This document shows positions 39,948 through 49,534 of a stretch of 64,000 nucleotides of DNA, piece by piece (the stretch's first letter is position 1; every line of letters starts with the position of its first letter). The DNA is from Tenacibaculum sp. 190130A14a. Lineage in GTDB: Bacteria > Bacteroidota > Bacteroidia > Flavobacteriales > Flavobacteriaceae. Below the pieces are notes generated by a model. It made no database searches. It was not told where the DNA came from and worked only from the letters and a program-made list of their open reading frames with translations. The position numbers were made by a program, and so were the translations under genes. The stretch lies in NCBI RefSeq assembly GCF_964048965.1, contig NZ_OZ040189.1:744001-808000 (forward strand), written 5' to 3'.

Positions 39948-39976
39948 ACGTTGTTATGTACCAAAAAAGGTTTTAA
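39948..39976. repeat. Terminal half-site of the cassette-like array
   Basis: GTATAATATACGTTGTTATGTACC resembles the right half-sites (TTATA...GTTGTxxTAC). The next 220 bases (39977-40195) carry no gene but hold the hairpin at 40123-40137. Confidence 0.35.
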
Positions 39977-40122
39977 AATTGAGATTCTTGGTTACTGATA
40001 TATAACAAATATAAAAGTTAAATATTGAAATCCTCAAAAAGGTTTTTTTACTTTTCCTCATCTACAAATGCTATTCATTAAAAAAGAGTTTCTAGTTTTC
40101 GGATAAATGAGATTTGAAATAT

Positions 40123-40137
40123 CACCCTTTTAGGGTG
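40123..40137. promoter_or_regulatory. Short palindrome upstream of the cadherin-LRR lipoprotein gene
   Basis: CACCCT-TTT-AGGGTG, 59 bases before the ATG. An operator or leader hairpin is possible. A related G-run palindrome (AGGGTTTCCCT) lies upstream of the next operon. Confidence 0.35.
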
Positions 40138-40195
40138 AAGAACTGCGTTAGCCTATACATTAGTTTCGCTGCGGGAATTTAAATCAATAAAAAAA

Positions 40196-42205
40196 ATGAA
40201 AATTAAGAATTACTTTAAGGTATTACCTTTAGTATTAATTACGCTATTAGCATGTAATGAAGAAGAAGAAATAAATTTAGCTCCAGTCATAACCAATCAA
40301 ACATTAGAAGTACTAGAAAATATTGAAAGTGGTTTAAAGTTTGGCTCTGTTGTAGCATCCGATCCGGAGAACGACCAGCTAGTTTTTAAGATTAAAGAAA
40401 ATGATGCCGACTTATTTTTACTTTCAGAAGAAGGTGAATTAGCGGTTGCTATGAATAAGAGTCTTGACTATGAAACAAAAGGAATACATAAACTGATTGT
40501 TGAGGTTTCAGATGGAACTCAAACAGCATCGGCAGAGATTAGTATTAAAGTGAAAGATGTTGATGAAACGCCAGTAATAAATAATCAAGTATTTACTGTA
40601 GTTGAGAATGTTTCGGCGACTCATGTTATTGGAACTATAATTGCTACAGATCCTAATAACGATGTGTTAACTTATAGAATATCAAGTAAACATTTTGAAA
40701 TTTCTAATTCAGGAGAATTAAGTTTAATTGAAGGGAAAGAATTAGATTTTGAAACAAAAGAAGAATATAGTTTCATTGTTGAAGCTTCAGACGGAACCCA
40801 TGCTGCTACAGCAGAAGTTACAATTAATGTTACAGATGAAAACGAAGTGCCAGTAATGGAGAATCAAACGTTTACCGTAGCCGAAGATTTAACTGCGACT
40901 CAAATTATTGGAAAGGTAGTTGCAACAGACGTAGATGGAGATGAAGTGCGTTTTAGTATGAAATTGAACGATAAAGACATATTTCGAATTTCAGTAGAAG
41001 GAGATTTAAAGTTGTCTCCAAGAGCTAGTTTAGATTATGAAACTAAAACTGAACACCAAATAACTGTGGAAGTTTCAGATGGATCTTTAACAACAACAGC
41101 AGAAATTATAATTAATGTTACCGATGTTGAAGAAGACCCTGTTGTTCATATACCAGATGATAATTTTAAGAAAGCACTTATAGTTAATACTAGTTTAAAT
41201 ACAAATAACGATACTGAAATTCAGGAAAGTGAAGCAGAAAGTTATGTAGGAAGATTAATAGTATCCAATTATTCGATTAGCGATTTAACAGGAATAGAAT
41301 ACTTTCCTAAGGTAACTCAGTTATATTTTAGTAATAATAAACTAAGCAATGTTGACTTATCAAAAAATGTGAACTTAGAGGTATTGTTCGCAGATGGTAA
41401 TTCTTTATCTAGTTTAGATGTAAGTAAAAATGTAAAACTAAAGTCGTTGGTAGCAGATACCAATCAATTATTATCAATAGATGTTACCAAAAATCCTTTA
41501 TTAGAGATAATGATGTTAAGAGAGAATGAACTTACAAGTTTAGATATTTCTCAAAATACAAAGCTAAGGGAATTGTATCTTTCAAATAATAAAATTACTG
41601 CCATAAACACTTCAAATAATCCTTATTTGGCAGTAATGGTATGTAAATCTAATAAATTGTCTTCACTAAACTTAAGTAATAATGCAAGGTTGCAGTCTCT
41701 TAATGTGTCTCAAAACCTATTGACAGGACTGAACGTTTCAAATAATTTAAGTTTATCTTTTTTAGATTGTAGTTACAATAGTTTAACAAACTTAGATATA
41801 GAAGATAATAGTGCTCTAAGAACTTTATTCGCAGCAAAGAATCAATTGACAACAGTAACTTTACCAAATAGTTATATGTTAAACGAAATAAATTTACAGC
41901 ACAATCAAATTTCAACAATCGATGTTACAAAGATCACTCATTTGAAAATTTTCAAATTAGATTATAACGAGTTGTTTTCTGTAAATTTATCAAAAAACAT
42001 AAATTTAACGAATGTTTCTATTACCAAAAATAGTAAACTTGTTGCTATCCATATTGCTAATGGAAACAATCGTCTTGTAGAATATTTTAATGTAAGTGAA
42101 AATCCAAATTTAATGTGTATTCAAATAGATAACACTTTTGAACCAAACCCATCAAAATGGATAAAAGATAGTACAGCAGGTTATAATTATACTACCTGTC
42201 CTTAA
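40196..42205 (+). CDS. Surface lipoprotein with cadherin repeats and leucine-rich repeats
   Basis: A 669-residue protein. The lipoprotein signal MKIKNYFKVLPLVLITLLAC has its acylated Cys at about residue 20. It is followed at once by NEEEE, an acidic run of the kind that acts as a lipoprotein export signal in Flavobacteria, so surface exposure is likely. Three cadherin-like repeats follow (about 30-122, 123-213, 214-313), each with VLEN/VxEN, DPENDQL-type Ca-binding turns, LDYET/LDFET and IVEVSDGT. Then come a linker and about twelve 21-residue leucine-rich repeats (about 350-640; LSNVDLSKNVNLEVLFADGNSL type). It may mediate calcium-dependent adhesion. It has no T9SS C-terminal domain, is monocistronic and has a terminator behind it. 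Confidence 0.85.
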   Translation: MKIKNYFKVLPLVLITLLACNEEEEINLAPVITNQTLEVLENIESGLKFGSVVASDPENDQLVFKIKENDADLFLLSEEGELAVAMNKSLDYETKGIHKLIVEVSDGTQTASAEISIKVKDVDETPVINNQVFTVVENVSATHVIGTIIATDPNNDVLTYRISSKHFEISNSGELSLIEGKELDFETKEEYSFIVEASDGTHAATAEVTINVTDENEVPVMENQTFTVAEDLTATQIIGKVVATDVDGDEVRFSMKLNDKDIFRISVEGDLKLSPRASLDYETKTEHQITVEVSDGSLTTTAEIIINVTDVEEDPVVHIPDDNFKKALIVNTSLNTNNDTEIQESEAESYVGRLIVSNYSISDLTGIEYFPKVTQLYFSNNKLSNVDLSKNVNLEVLFADGNSLSSLDVSKNVKLKSLVADTNQLLSIDVTKNPLLEIMMLRENELTSLDISQNTKLRELYLSNNKITAINTSNNPYLAVMVCKSNKLSSLNLSNNARLQSLNVSQNLLTGLNVSNNLSLSFLDCSYNSLTNLDIEDNSALRTLFAAKNQLTTVTLPNSYMLNEINLQHNQISTIDVTKITHLKIFKLDYNELFSVNLSKNINLTNVSITKNSKLVAIHIANGNNRLVEYFNVSENPNLMCIQIDNTFEPNPSKWIKDSTAGYNYTTCP

Positions 42206-42231
42206 ATTCCAAATAATAATAACTAATAAAG

Positions 42232-42262
42232 AAAAGAGGTAATTTTAAATTGCCTCTTTTTT
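42232..42262 (+). terminator. Terminator of the cadherin-LRR lipoprotein gene
   Basis: Stem AAAAGAGGTAATTT/AAATTGCCTCTTTT (G-T pairs allowed), followed by T. Confidence 0.75.
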
Positions 42263-42306
42263 ATTTTCCTTAATTTTAAATGGGGTTTTTCCTGTTTTTT
42301 TTTAAT

Positions 42307-42317
42307 AGGGTTTCCCT
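42307..42317. promoter_or_regulatory. AGGGTTTCCCT palindrome upstream of the nine-gene operon
   Basis: It lies about 130 bases before the first start codon. A near copy (GGGGTTTTTCCTG) lies 25 bases earlier and AGGGATTTTG lies 35 bases later. Repeated G3-N-C3 words before an operon suggest a binding site. No regulator gene is adjacent. Confidence 0.3.
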
Positions 42318-42443
42318 GAATCGAAGAAGATTTTTCTCAAATTTATTTAGGGATTTTGTTAAAAAAGAATCAATGTTTTCAACCTTGATTGCATGGGAGG
42401 TACCGAAGTAATTTTACATCGTCAACAAAAAACTTACTCGGAA

Positions 42444-44810
42444 ATGAAAACTACACCACCCATGTATCAATGGAAATTATTCTATTGTTTTGTTTTTACG
42501 TACCTATTATTATGTACAATTCAATTAAATGCTCAGAACTTTAGTGGATTAGAAAACAAAAAGCTCAATAAATTAGACGATGTTACAGGATTGTTAACAG
42601 GTTTAATTTCGAAATTAGATGGAAAGGTTGAATCTGTCACAGTCACTTATGATAGTGAGAGAACCTTAAAACTTAGCATTGCTTATACTGGACTAAGCAA
42701 CGCTTATTTTAAAGCAAGCGTTTTAGACGCTCAGAAAAAGCAATTAAAAGGAACTCCTAAGATAGAATATTCATTAGAAGGAAAAACGAGTCCTTTAGAA
42801 TTAGAATTTGCACTTTCAGAAGATCTTCCCGAAGGGCTTACATTAGACTCACCTTACTTAGAAATCAAGTTATCTAAATCTAAAAATGAATTCGTAAAGA
42901 ACACCAATTTATATAACTTAAATAAGCAATGGAAAACAGATGTTAATCCAGAAAACATTACTATTCAAGCGGTTTTAGATCCTATTGGAAGTGCCGCTAA
43001 TTTAAAAGAGAATAATCAGAAAATTATTATTCCTAAGAAAAAACCGCAGATAAAACTTAACTATAACAAGGCTATTTTATCAACAATTAGAACAACTCCT
43101 ACAAGAACTTTAACACCTACCGTCAATAAAAATACCATAGACGGTACTTGGGTAAATACAAACGCGAATACCAGAAGTATTACCAAAGTGGTAGTTTCTA
43201 ACAATGGTAAAAACGTTAGAGTGTATGGTAAATGTAGTCCTAGAGATTGTGATTGGGGAACAAAAACGTTATCACCTTTAAGAGGATTAAATATGTATAG
43301 AGCTGTTTTTGATAGTAGAATAGCTACCTCTACCTTTACATTCACGTTTAATAAAAACTTATCGGCAAGACATACTAGAAAGTATAAGTCCCAATCAAGA
43401 GTTAAAACGACTACAGAAACGTTTAAGAAACTTCAAATTTTTATGCCCATTTATACTGGGATAAGAACTACTACAACTTCAGGAGGAACCACACAACCAG
43501 AAGAAGATAAGACACCACAAGGACCAGATAACAATCCGATTTCATTGTGGGAAGATTTAGTGGCGGATAATGATTTTGAGTTTCCATATGAAATAACCAA
43601 TATAAGAATGGATGTATATCCTGACAAGAATTTAAAATCAGGGGTATTTTATTACTTGCCAAACGCATATCATTTAAGATGGAATGCAGATGAAAGATAT
43701 AAATTCAGAATGTTATACGGAGAAGCTTCAGAAGGAGATAATGGAGCGAATGTTAGAATGGTGGGTACATTAACACCAGGAATTAGTTCAAAAGAAATTG
43801 CACTTATTAAAACATTATTAGAGTCATATGTTAAAAGCAATACGAGCTATAAGTTTACCGATTTAAAGATTATTCCAATTCAATCTGCACCGAAAATTTC
43901 ACTTTCCTCTGGTTTAGAAGGACAGTATGATATTTCTTCAGATAAAATAAATGTAAACGTAACATCTTCTATCTCTAATCCTATTGACATTTCTTGGGTT
44001 ACAGACACTAAAACAAAAGAAGAAATTCAAGTGGCTTTATCAGAAGGAGTAGGAGTGCAAGGAGCAATGACACTCGTTCCCGATAGTGAGTCTGTACCAG
44101 AGCAGTTAATTCCAGTTAGAATTACGTTAGCAGATAAAAGAACTTTAGGAAAGTTTATGTTACAGCCAAATTCATGGAGAGATAAAAAATGGAAAAATGA
44201 AACGCAATTTCCATTAAAGCTAAAAATGATTCATGCATTAATTATAGAAAAACAAGGAAACAAGACAATTCCTATAGTTTACTCATGGAGTTTAAACAAT
44301 GTAACTGTACCTGCAAAAGCAAGTGTTGAGTTTGACACATCAAAAATGCCAAAGTGGATTGAAACCAAAGGAAAAACAGAACAAATTTGGATTGACTATA
44401 GCATTGATGATTGCCCTAGTTGTGTAGATGAAATTATTGAAGAAATATCAAATGCAACCTCTTTGTTAAATAAGGAAATAGCTTTTGAAAGTGTTGGGGT
44501 TTTCGAATCTATAAAGCCAGCTTTTATGAAAATTAAAGTTAGAACGAAACAGGCAGATCCAAAAGGAAAAACAGTAATAGAGTTACCAACTATTCGAATA
44601 GATAAAGACATGGAGGTGTTTTCAACCGGACCTTTATATCTTAAAAAGGAAGATACTCCAAATTTCGAATACCAAATTACCGTGGTAATGCCCGATGGAG
44701 AAGTTCATAGATCAGATAGCTGGATTTTTTCAGATGAAGTAGACCTCATTTTAGGTTCAAAGATTTTAAAAGAGAATATTTCAAGTTTAAATACAACTCC
44801 TCAAGACTAG
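42444..44810 (+). CDS. Secreted protein, first member of the seven-paralogue operon
   Basis: About 788 residues from ATG at 42444, chosen because it gives a standard signal peptide (MYQWKLFYCFVFTYLLLCTIQLNAQ); the open frame reaches back to 42393. Region 1 (about 30-220) has beta strands. Region 2 (about 235-335) is a compact domain, DGTWVNTNANTRSITKVVVSNNGKNVRVYGKCSPRDCDWGTKTL...FNKNLSARHTRKYKSQSRVKTTTETFKK. Region 3 (from about 375) shares the operon family's signature VFYYLPNAYHLRWNADERYKFRMLY and later a C-terminal Ig-like segment (QIWIDYSIDDCP... and YQITVVMPDGEVHRSDSW). Family function is unknown; I infer an outer-surface or periplasmic assembly. Confidence 0.8.
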   Translation: MKTTPPMYQWKLFYCFVFTYLLLCTIQLNAQNFSGLENKKLNKLDDVTGLLTGLISKLDGKVESVTVTYDSERTLKLSIAYTGLSNAYFKASVLDAQKKQLKGTPKIEYSLEGKTSPLELEFALSEDLPEGLTLDSPYLEIKLSKSKNEFVKNTNLYNLNKQWKTDVNPENITIQAVLDPIGSAANLKENNQKIIIPKKKPQIKLNYNKAILSTIRTTPTRTLTPTVNKNTIDGTWVNTNANTRSITKVVVSNNGKNVRVYGKCSPRDCDWGTKTLSPLRGLNMYRAVFDSRIATSTFTFTFNKNLSARHTRKYKSQSRVKTTTETFKKLQIFMPIYTGIRTTTTSGGTTQPEEDKTPQGPDNNPISLWEDLVADNDFEFPYEITNIRMDVYPDKNLKSGVFYYLPNAYHLRWNADERYKFRMLYGEASEGDNGANVRMVGTLTPGISSKEIALIKTLLESYVKSNTSYKFTDLKIIPIQSAPKISLSSGLEGQYDISSDKINVNVTSSISNPIDISWVTDTKTKEEIQVALSEGVGVQGAMTLVPDSESVPEQLIPVRITLADKRTLGKFMLQPNSWRDKKWKNETQFPLKLKMIHALIIEKQGNKTIPIVYSWSLNNVTVPAKASVEFDTSKMPKWIETKGKTEQIWIDYSIDDCPSCVDEIIEEISNATSLLNKEIAFESVGVFESIKPAFMKIKVRTKQADPKGKTVIELPTIRIDKDMEVFSTGPLYLKKEDTPNFEYQITVVMPDGEVHRSDSWIFSDEVDLILGSKILKENISSLNTTPQD

Positions 44811-44846
44811 TAAAAAACAGTATACATCACTTCTAAATTTTTAATC

Positions 44847-45977
44847 ATGAAAACCCATCACAGTTTTTTCATAGCACTACTATTGCCTATATATATGGTT
44901 TTTGGACAGCCTAATTTAGCATCAAAACAATTGGTTGATAGTGTTGTAGTGTATCAAGATTTCTATAAAAAAGGAGTGTTTTATTATGCGCCATATGGTT
45001 TGGAGTTGATAAAATCAGAAGAAGGAAAACCTAGTTTTAAGTTTTTACAAATAAGATATACAGGTACTAGGGCAACAGCAGATCAAGGTACTAAAAGATT
45101 TAGAAGTTTAATCCATTTTAAAGTTGTACAACACATACCAACTAAAGAAAGGTTGGCCAGAGTTAGAGAATTTTTAAAAAACTCAAACAAAAATATCAAA
45201 GAACTGCAACCAATAGCGGTAAGTAATTTGAAAGCTTATTTAACTCATGGAGCAAGTGACTATAATGATACTATAACAAACAAAGTATCTGGAGGTTTTT
45301 TTGAGAATAGCCAAGATGAATCATCTGCCACCAATTGGAAAGAACGTGATTTTACAATAAGACTCTCAGAACATGATTCGCAAATTTTTTGGAGCACCTT
45401 ACAGGGAGAACAACCTACGTTAAGCGTAAACTACACGTTTTCTGCAAAATTTCTAAACGCTGACGCAACTGAGTTAAAACTAACAGGAAATGGAGACTTA
45501 AGAAAAACTTTAGAAGAAAGTTTGTCAAGTATAGATTCAACAAAAACAAACAACCTGTCTGAACAAATATTTAAATCGGAAGCTCTTAATATTCAAATAG
45601 ATACCCAAAAGTGGCCTGATTTATTAAAAAGAGTTGATATCAATCAACGAACAATTCCTCCAGATTATGCAGCACTAGATATTTACTGTTTCGATTTCAA
45701 CAATGACATTGCAGAAGGAGTATATGCAAAACGTATAGAAATAAAAGCGAAAGGAGTAAGTGGAAGCGATATTGTTTTGAAAAAAATGTTCAAAGCAAAT
45801 GAACCAGAAGTTTATGCACAAACTATCCGTTTTACGCATGCAGTAAAACTAAGTGAACCTTATGAGTATCGAATTACTACAATATTCACAGATGGAACTT
45901 ATGAGCGAAGTAAATGGAAAGAGAATGAATCTTGGCATGAACGATTGGATATAACACAGAAACCAAACAATCAATAA
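44847..45977 (+). CDS. Secreted paralogue, second member of the operon
   Basis: A 376-residue protein with signal peptide MKTHHSFFIALLLPIYMVFGQ. The family signature is VFYYAPYGLELIKSEEGKPSFKFLQIRYTGT, then RSLIHFKVVQHIPTKERLARVREFLKN. A Ser/Thr-rich middle and a C-terminal segment (YEYRITTIFTDGTYERSKWKENESWHERLDI) end the protein, the same Ig-like end as the paralogues. It is shorter than most members. It starts 36 bases after the first gene and is followed after 11 bases by the next. No catalytic motif is seen. Confidence 0.8.
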   Translation: MKTHHSFFIALLLPIYMVFGQPNLASKQLVDSVVVYQDFYKKGVFYYAPYGLELIKSEEGKPSFKFLQIRYTGTRATADQGTKRFRSLIHFKVVQHIPTKERLARVREFLKNSNKNIKELQPIAVSNLKAYLTHGASDYNDTITNKVSGGFFENSQDESSATNWKERDFTIRLSEHDSQIFWSTLQGEQPTLSVNYTFSAKFLNADATELKLTGNGDLRKTLEESLSSIDSTKTNNLSEQIFKSEALNIQIDTQKWPDLLKRVDINQRTIPPDYAALDIYCFDFNNDIAEGVYAKRIEIKAKGVSGSDIVLKKMFKANEPEVYAQTIRFTHAVKLSEPYEYRITTIFTDGTYERSKWKENESWHERLDITQKPNNQ

Positions 45978-45988
45978 AAAGAATAATT

Positions 45989-47800
45989 ATGAACACAAAA
46001 AGAAACATTATAGCCTTAGTAGTTTTACTGTTCGTAAGCCTTAGCATGCTTGCAACGGTAAAATATGATGAAGGTAGAGTGCAAATTGATGGAATTCAAT
46101 TGTTGCAAGATAGTGAAGATGAAAATGCATATTACTATTTAACACGATTTGTAAGACTCTCTCAAAAAGAAGATGGAAGTTTTGAGTTTTTATGTATTAA
46201 GTATGTAGGAGAAGACGAACAAGCTAGTGGAGGTATTTTTCATGCTTTAGTAGAGTTTTCTTTACCAAAAGAAACAGTAGATGCTGTAGAAGCTAAATTG
46301 AAAGAGAAAGTAGGGGAGAATGCTAAAATTGTTGGACCGGTGCCTATGCGTCAGTTTACACAAGAAGGAGATAAAGGTATTGGTAAATTTGATGTAGTAT
46401 CATCAATTTTAACGAATACAGAAGGAGAAGATGCGTTTACTTCCAATATTTTAACCTCAGGGTTTGCACCACTTCTTCCTAATTCAAAAGCAGCAATAGC
46501 GGCTAAATTGAATCCAGCAGGAGCAACATTACTTTGGGAATCTTTAAAAGGAACTACTTCAGATGTATCAGTATCTGTTCATGGATATTATGAGGCCGTA
46601 GTAAAAGGTTATAACGCCACCGTAAGTGCAGAAGCAAGTACCATTTATACTCACTATAGTAAGATTAAAAATTTTCAAGAAGGATTTACGCGCGATCAAA
46701 TGCGAAAAATAACCAATCAAATGATTCAAGATCAAGTATTGAATGTAGAAGTTTTTGATCGATCAGAAGGATTGGGAATAGATACAAAAGATATGCAGGG
46801 TATTGTAGATGTTGTAACTGAAAAATTAATCGAATTAATGTTCGATACCAAAACAGGTTGGGCTCAAAAACCAACTGAAGAAGTTGCGGTAGAGGCAAAT
46901 CAAATTAAAGGAAGACAAAAACGAGGATGGTTTAGTAATGTTTTTGGAGGGAAGGACAATACAGAATATTATTCAGATAATCAGTACGTAGTAAAGAGAA
47001 GAGAAGATGTTAGAATGAATAAGTTTTACTTAAACTTAAGTAAATCAACAACGATAAAAGTACCAATTCATACTTCAGGAAACATTGGAGGTATTTATGA
47101 AGCAATGAAAAATGATGATCGCTATTTTAAAGTAGTCAATTTAGCTGATTCAGACTTTCAAAAAAGAACGGTACACTTTCAAATAGATGGTGGATTTACG
47201 GATGCTTTCAATGACATTTTAAACTCTGTGTCTGTTTCTTTCAGAAAAAAGTACTCGGAAGAAACTGATGATGCTACAGGTGACTTAATGTTTACTGCAA
47301 AGGATTTAAAAGAAGGTAAAGATTTTAAGCAAATCATTTATCCGAGACTTGGAATTGCTGGAAGTGAATGGCTCGATTATAATTATAAGATTAGTTGGAA
47401 TTTAAAAGGAGAGCCTAAGCCTATAGAAATTCCAAGAGGAGTAGGTATGTGGAAAACAGACAATACTTCATTAATGACTCTGGTTCCACCTTTTAAAAAG
47501 AAAAATGTTGAAATAGATGCAGATGTAGCTGGATTTAAAGAAAGTGGTATTCGATCGGTAGTTGTACGATTCATGGTGGTGTTGAATAAGAAACCAACTA
47601 CAATACGCACGCTAGTGGTTCGTGAAGGAAGCACACAAAATACTTCCAAAGTAAAGTTATACCATGATGAGGGTGAACCTATCGCATATCAAGTAACCTG
47701 GTATAGTAAAAAAGGAAAGCTTGTAGAAGGGTTGAAGCAACTTGAAGAAGACTATTTATTCTTAGTAACTCCTGAAGCAGAAGATTTTAATAGAGAGTAA
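45989..47800 (+). CDS. Secreted paralogue, third member of the operon
   Basis: A 603-residue protein with signal peptide to about residue 22. Signature: NAYYYLTRFVRLSQKEDGSFEFLCIKYVG, then ASGGIFHALVEFSLPKETVDAVEAKLKEKVGENAKIVGPVP. A segment with LTSGFAPLLPNSKAAIAAKLNPAGATLLWESLKGTTSDVSVSVHGYYEAVV follows, then a helical region (DMQGIVDVVTEKLIELMFD). The C-terminal Ig-like domain has SEWLDYNYKISWNLKGE, LVPPFKKKNVEIDAD and YQVTWYSKKGK. The layout is shared with 47803, 50915 and 52886. It is predicted periplasmic or surface-exposed. No active-site motif is visible. Confidence 0.85.
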   Translation: MNTKRNIIALVVLLFVSLSMLATVKYDEGRVQIDGIQLLQDSEDENAYYYLTRFVRLSQKEDGSFEFLCIKYVGEDEQASGGIFHALVEFSLPKETVDAVEAKLKEKVGENAKIVGPVPMRQFTQEGDKGIGKFDVVSSILTNTEGEDAFTSNILTSGFAPLLPNSKAAIAAKLNPAGATLLWESLKGTTSDVSVSVHGYYEAVVKGYNATVSAEASTIYTHYSKIKNFQEGFTRDQMRKITNQMIQDQVLNVEVFDRSEGLGIDTKDMQGIVDVVTEKLIELMFDTKTGWAQKPTEEVAVEANQIKGRQKRGWFSNVFGGKDNTEYYSDNQYVVKRREDVRMNKFYLNLSKSTTIKVPIHTSGNIGGIYEAMKNDDRYFKVVNLADSDFQKRTVHFQIDGGFTDAFNDILNSVSVSFRKKYSEETDDATGDLMFTAKDLKEGKDFKQIIYPRLGIAGSEWLDYNYKISWNLKGEPKPIEIPRGVGMWKTDNTSLMTLVPPFKKKNVEIDADVAGFKESGIRSVVVRFMVVLNKKPTTIRTLVVREGSTQNTSKVKLYHDEGEPIAYQVTWYSKKGKLVEGLKQLEEDYLFLVTPEAEDFNRE

Positions 47801-47802
47801 TT

Positions 47803-49533
47803 ATGAAAACGATTATCACATATATTGCTTTACTATGCTCTATTTCAATATTTTCTCAACAAATTTATATTGATCAAGGAACTCAGGTAAATGGTTTATG
47901 GTGTTTTCCATTACACAACGATACCAATACCTATCTATATCTGCCTACTCAGGCAAGGTTGGCTTTAGATGAAGAAAAGCATCCTAAGTTTTCATTTATG
48001 AGATATATCACTGAGAAGCCTTCAGAAGACAATGCCAATAGTGTTTCAGAAGCAGGAGGTGGAGGTATTCTACATTTTTTAGTGTTATACGATACACCGC
48101 AAGAGCAAATTGTAGAGGCGGAAAGGCAGTTAAAAGAAAAGTTAGATAATGATGAGGTAATTATCAAAGGACCTATCATTTTTGAAAGTGCCTCATATAC
48201 TTTGGTCTCTTCTATTTTAAACAAAGAGAGTAAAGAAAGTGAGCGAAAAATACTTTCTGTAGGAACCGCTCCTGTTATGGAAAACAGTAGAATAGCACTT
48301 TCCTTTGAAGTGAATCCGTTAAACTCCAAATTACTGTTAGAGAGTTTTAAAATGGATACACCAGACATCTCACTGATTTTTGATTTACAATTTTCAGGAC
48401 TTTCAGAAGCATATGATGCTACTTTAGAAATTGATTGGTCTGAAGTAAAAAAGAGCAAAAGTTTTGGCGCAGGGGGAAATGTTTATTTCGTTAGTGCTGA
48501 TGTGGAATTGGGCTTGGATGAACTTTTCAAAGACAATAGCATAAAACTTATTACGAACGGAAGTGATGATAAAATGGAATCGCTTTTAAATACCGTATAT
48601 GAAAAACTATTAGAATTAATGTTTGAACCAGTTCAGCCAGCAATTGTACCAGAAGCAGAAAGAGCTGGATTAATGGATGCTTTAACAGCTATGGTAGGTC
48701 CAGATGGGCCATTATCAAGCGGAAATACTTTCAATTTCGGATTGAATGCTTCATTTCAAATGAAAGAATTAAGAGTTGAAGGACAATCAAGATTGTTTTT
48801 TAAAGGACGCTCAACAGTAGATCGTCATCATTTTATCACTTTTAATATTGGCGATTTACATCAAACCTATGGAGAAGATACACGATTCTTTAAAGATGTA
48901 CCTATTTGGGATCCTGCATTTCAACAACGTGAAGTTTTTGTAGGAGTTGATGGAGAACTAGAAAAAGAGTTTGAGAACATGTTGAATAGTGTTACGCTAT
49001 CGCTCCGAAAGAAACATGCCAATGGAAATGAAACTTTAGCCGAAGTATTTATTAACAAAGAAAGTTTTAAAGACTATGATGGAAATCTTTCCATGAGATA
49101 TTTAAATCAAGGAGATTCTATAAGAACCGATTGGTTAACCTATGAATACAGAACTGTGTGGAAGTTTAAAGGAGGAGGTAGCTATGAGTCTGATTGGAAT
49201 CAGGAGAATGGAGCTATGGTAAATCTATTTACTCCATTTGAAAGAAAAACAATCTATTTAGATGGTGATTTATCCTCTATGAAAGATCAAGAAGTTCGAG
49301 CAATATCCATTCAAATTAAGTATCCATTTTTTAATCAAGTTAAGAAAGATCGAATGACCATACGTCCTACAGATAAGCTGGATGAAAAATCATTTGAAAT
49401 CACCTTACCCATAACCATTGAAGAAGTAGACTATACCATTACATGGTTAAGGAAGAATAATCCACCTGTGTCTAAAAAAGGTAAAGATAAATACGGGTTA
49501 ATTTTTATTGATGAACTACCTAAAGAAGAATAA
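47803..49533 (+). CDS. Secreted paralogue, fourth member of the operon
   Basis: A 576-residue protein with signal peptide MKTIITYIALLCSISIFSQ. Signature: NTYLYLPTQARLALDEEKHPKFSFMRYI, then EAGGGGILHFLVLYDTPQEQIVEAERQLKEKLDNDEVIIKGPI. Next comes VGTAPVMENSRIALSFEVNPLNSKLLLESFKMDTPDISLIFDLQFSGLSEAYDATLEIDW, then a helical middle and the C-terminal Ig-like domain (DWLTYEYRTVWKFKGGGSYESDW, LFTPFERKTIYLDGD, YTITWLRKNN). It starts two bases after the third gene, so the two are probably translationally coupled. Confidence 0.85.
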   Translation: MKTIITYIALLCSISIFSQQIYIDQGTQVNGLWCFPLHNDTNTYLYLPTQARLALDEEKHPKFSFMRYITEKPSEDNANSVSEAGGGGILHFLVLYDTPQEQIVEAERQLKEKLDNDEVIIKGPIIFESASYTLVSSILNKESKESERKILSVGTAPVMENSRIALSFEVNPLNSKLLLESFKMDTPDISLIFDLQFSGLSEAYDATLEIDWSEVKKSKSFGAGGNVYFVSADVELGLDELFKDNSIKLITNGSDDKMESLLNTVYEKLLELMFEPVQPAIVPEAERAGLMDALTAMVGPDGPLSSGNTFNFGLNASFQMKELRVEGQSRLFFKGRSTVDRHHFITFNIGDLHQTYGEDTRFFKDVPIWDPAFQQREVFVGVDGELEKEFENMLNSVTLSLRKKHANGNETLAEVFINKESFKDYDGNLSMRYLNQGDSIRTDWLTYEYRTVWKFKGGGSYESDWNQENGAMVNLFTPFERKTIYLDGDLSSMKDQEVRAISIQIKYPFFNQVKKDRMTIRPTDKLDEKSFEITLPITIEEVDYTITWLRKNNPPVSKKGKDKYGLIFIDELPKEE

Positions 49534-49534
49534 G

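Noticed and set aside
47949..48458. A 169-codon minus-strand frame inside a paralogue gene
   Set aside because: It is Ser/Leu-rich and opposite a clear family member; no start region or relation to neighbours.
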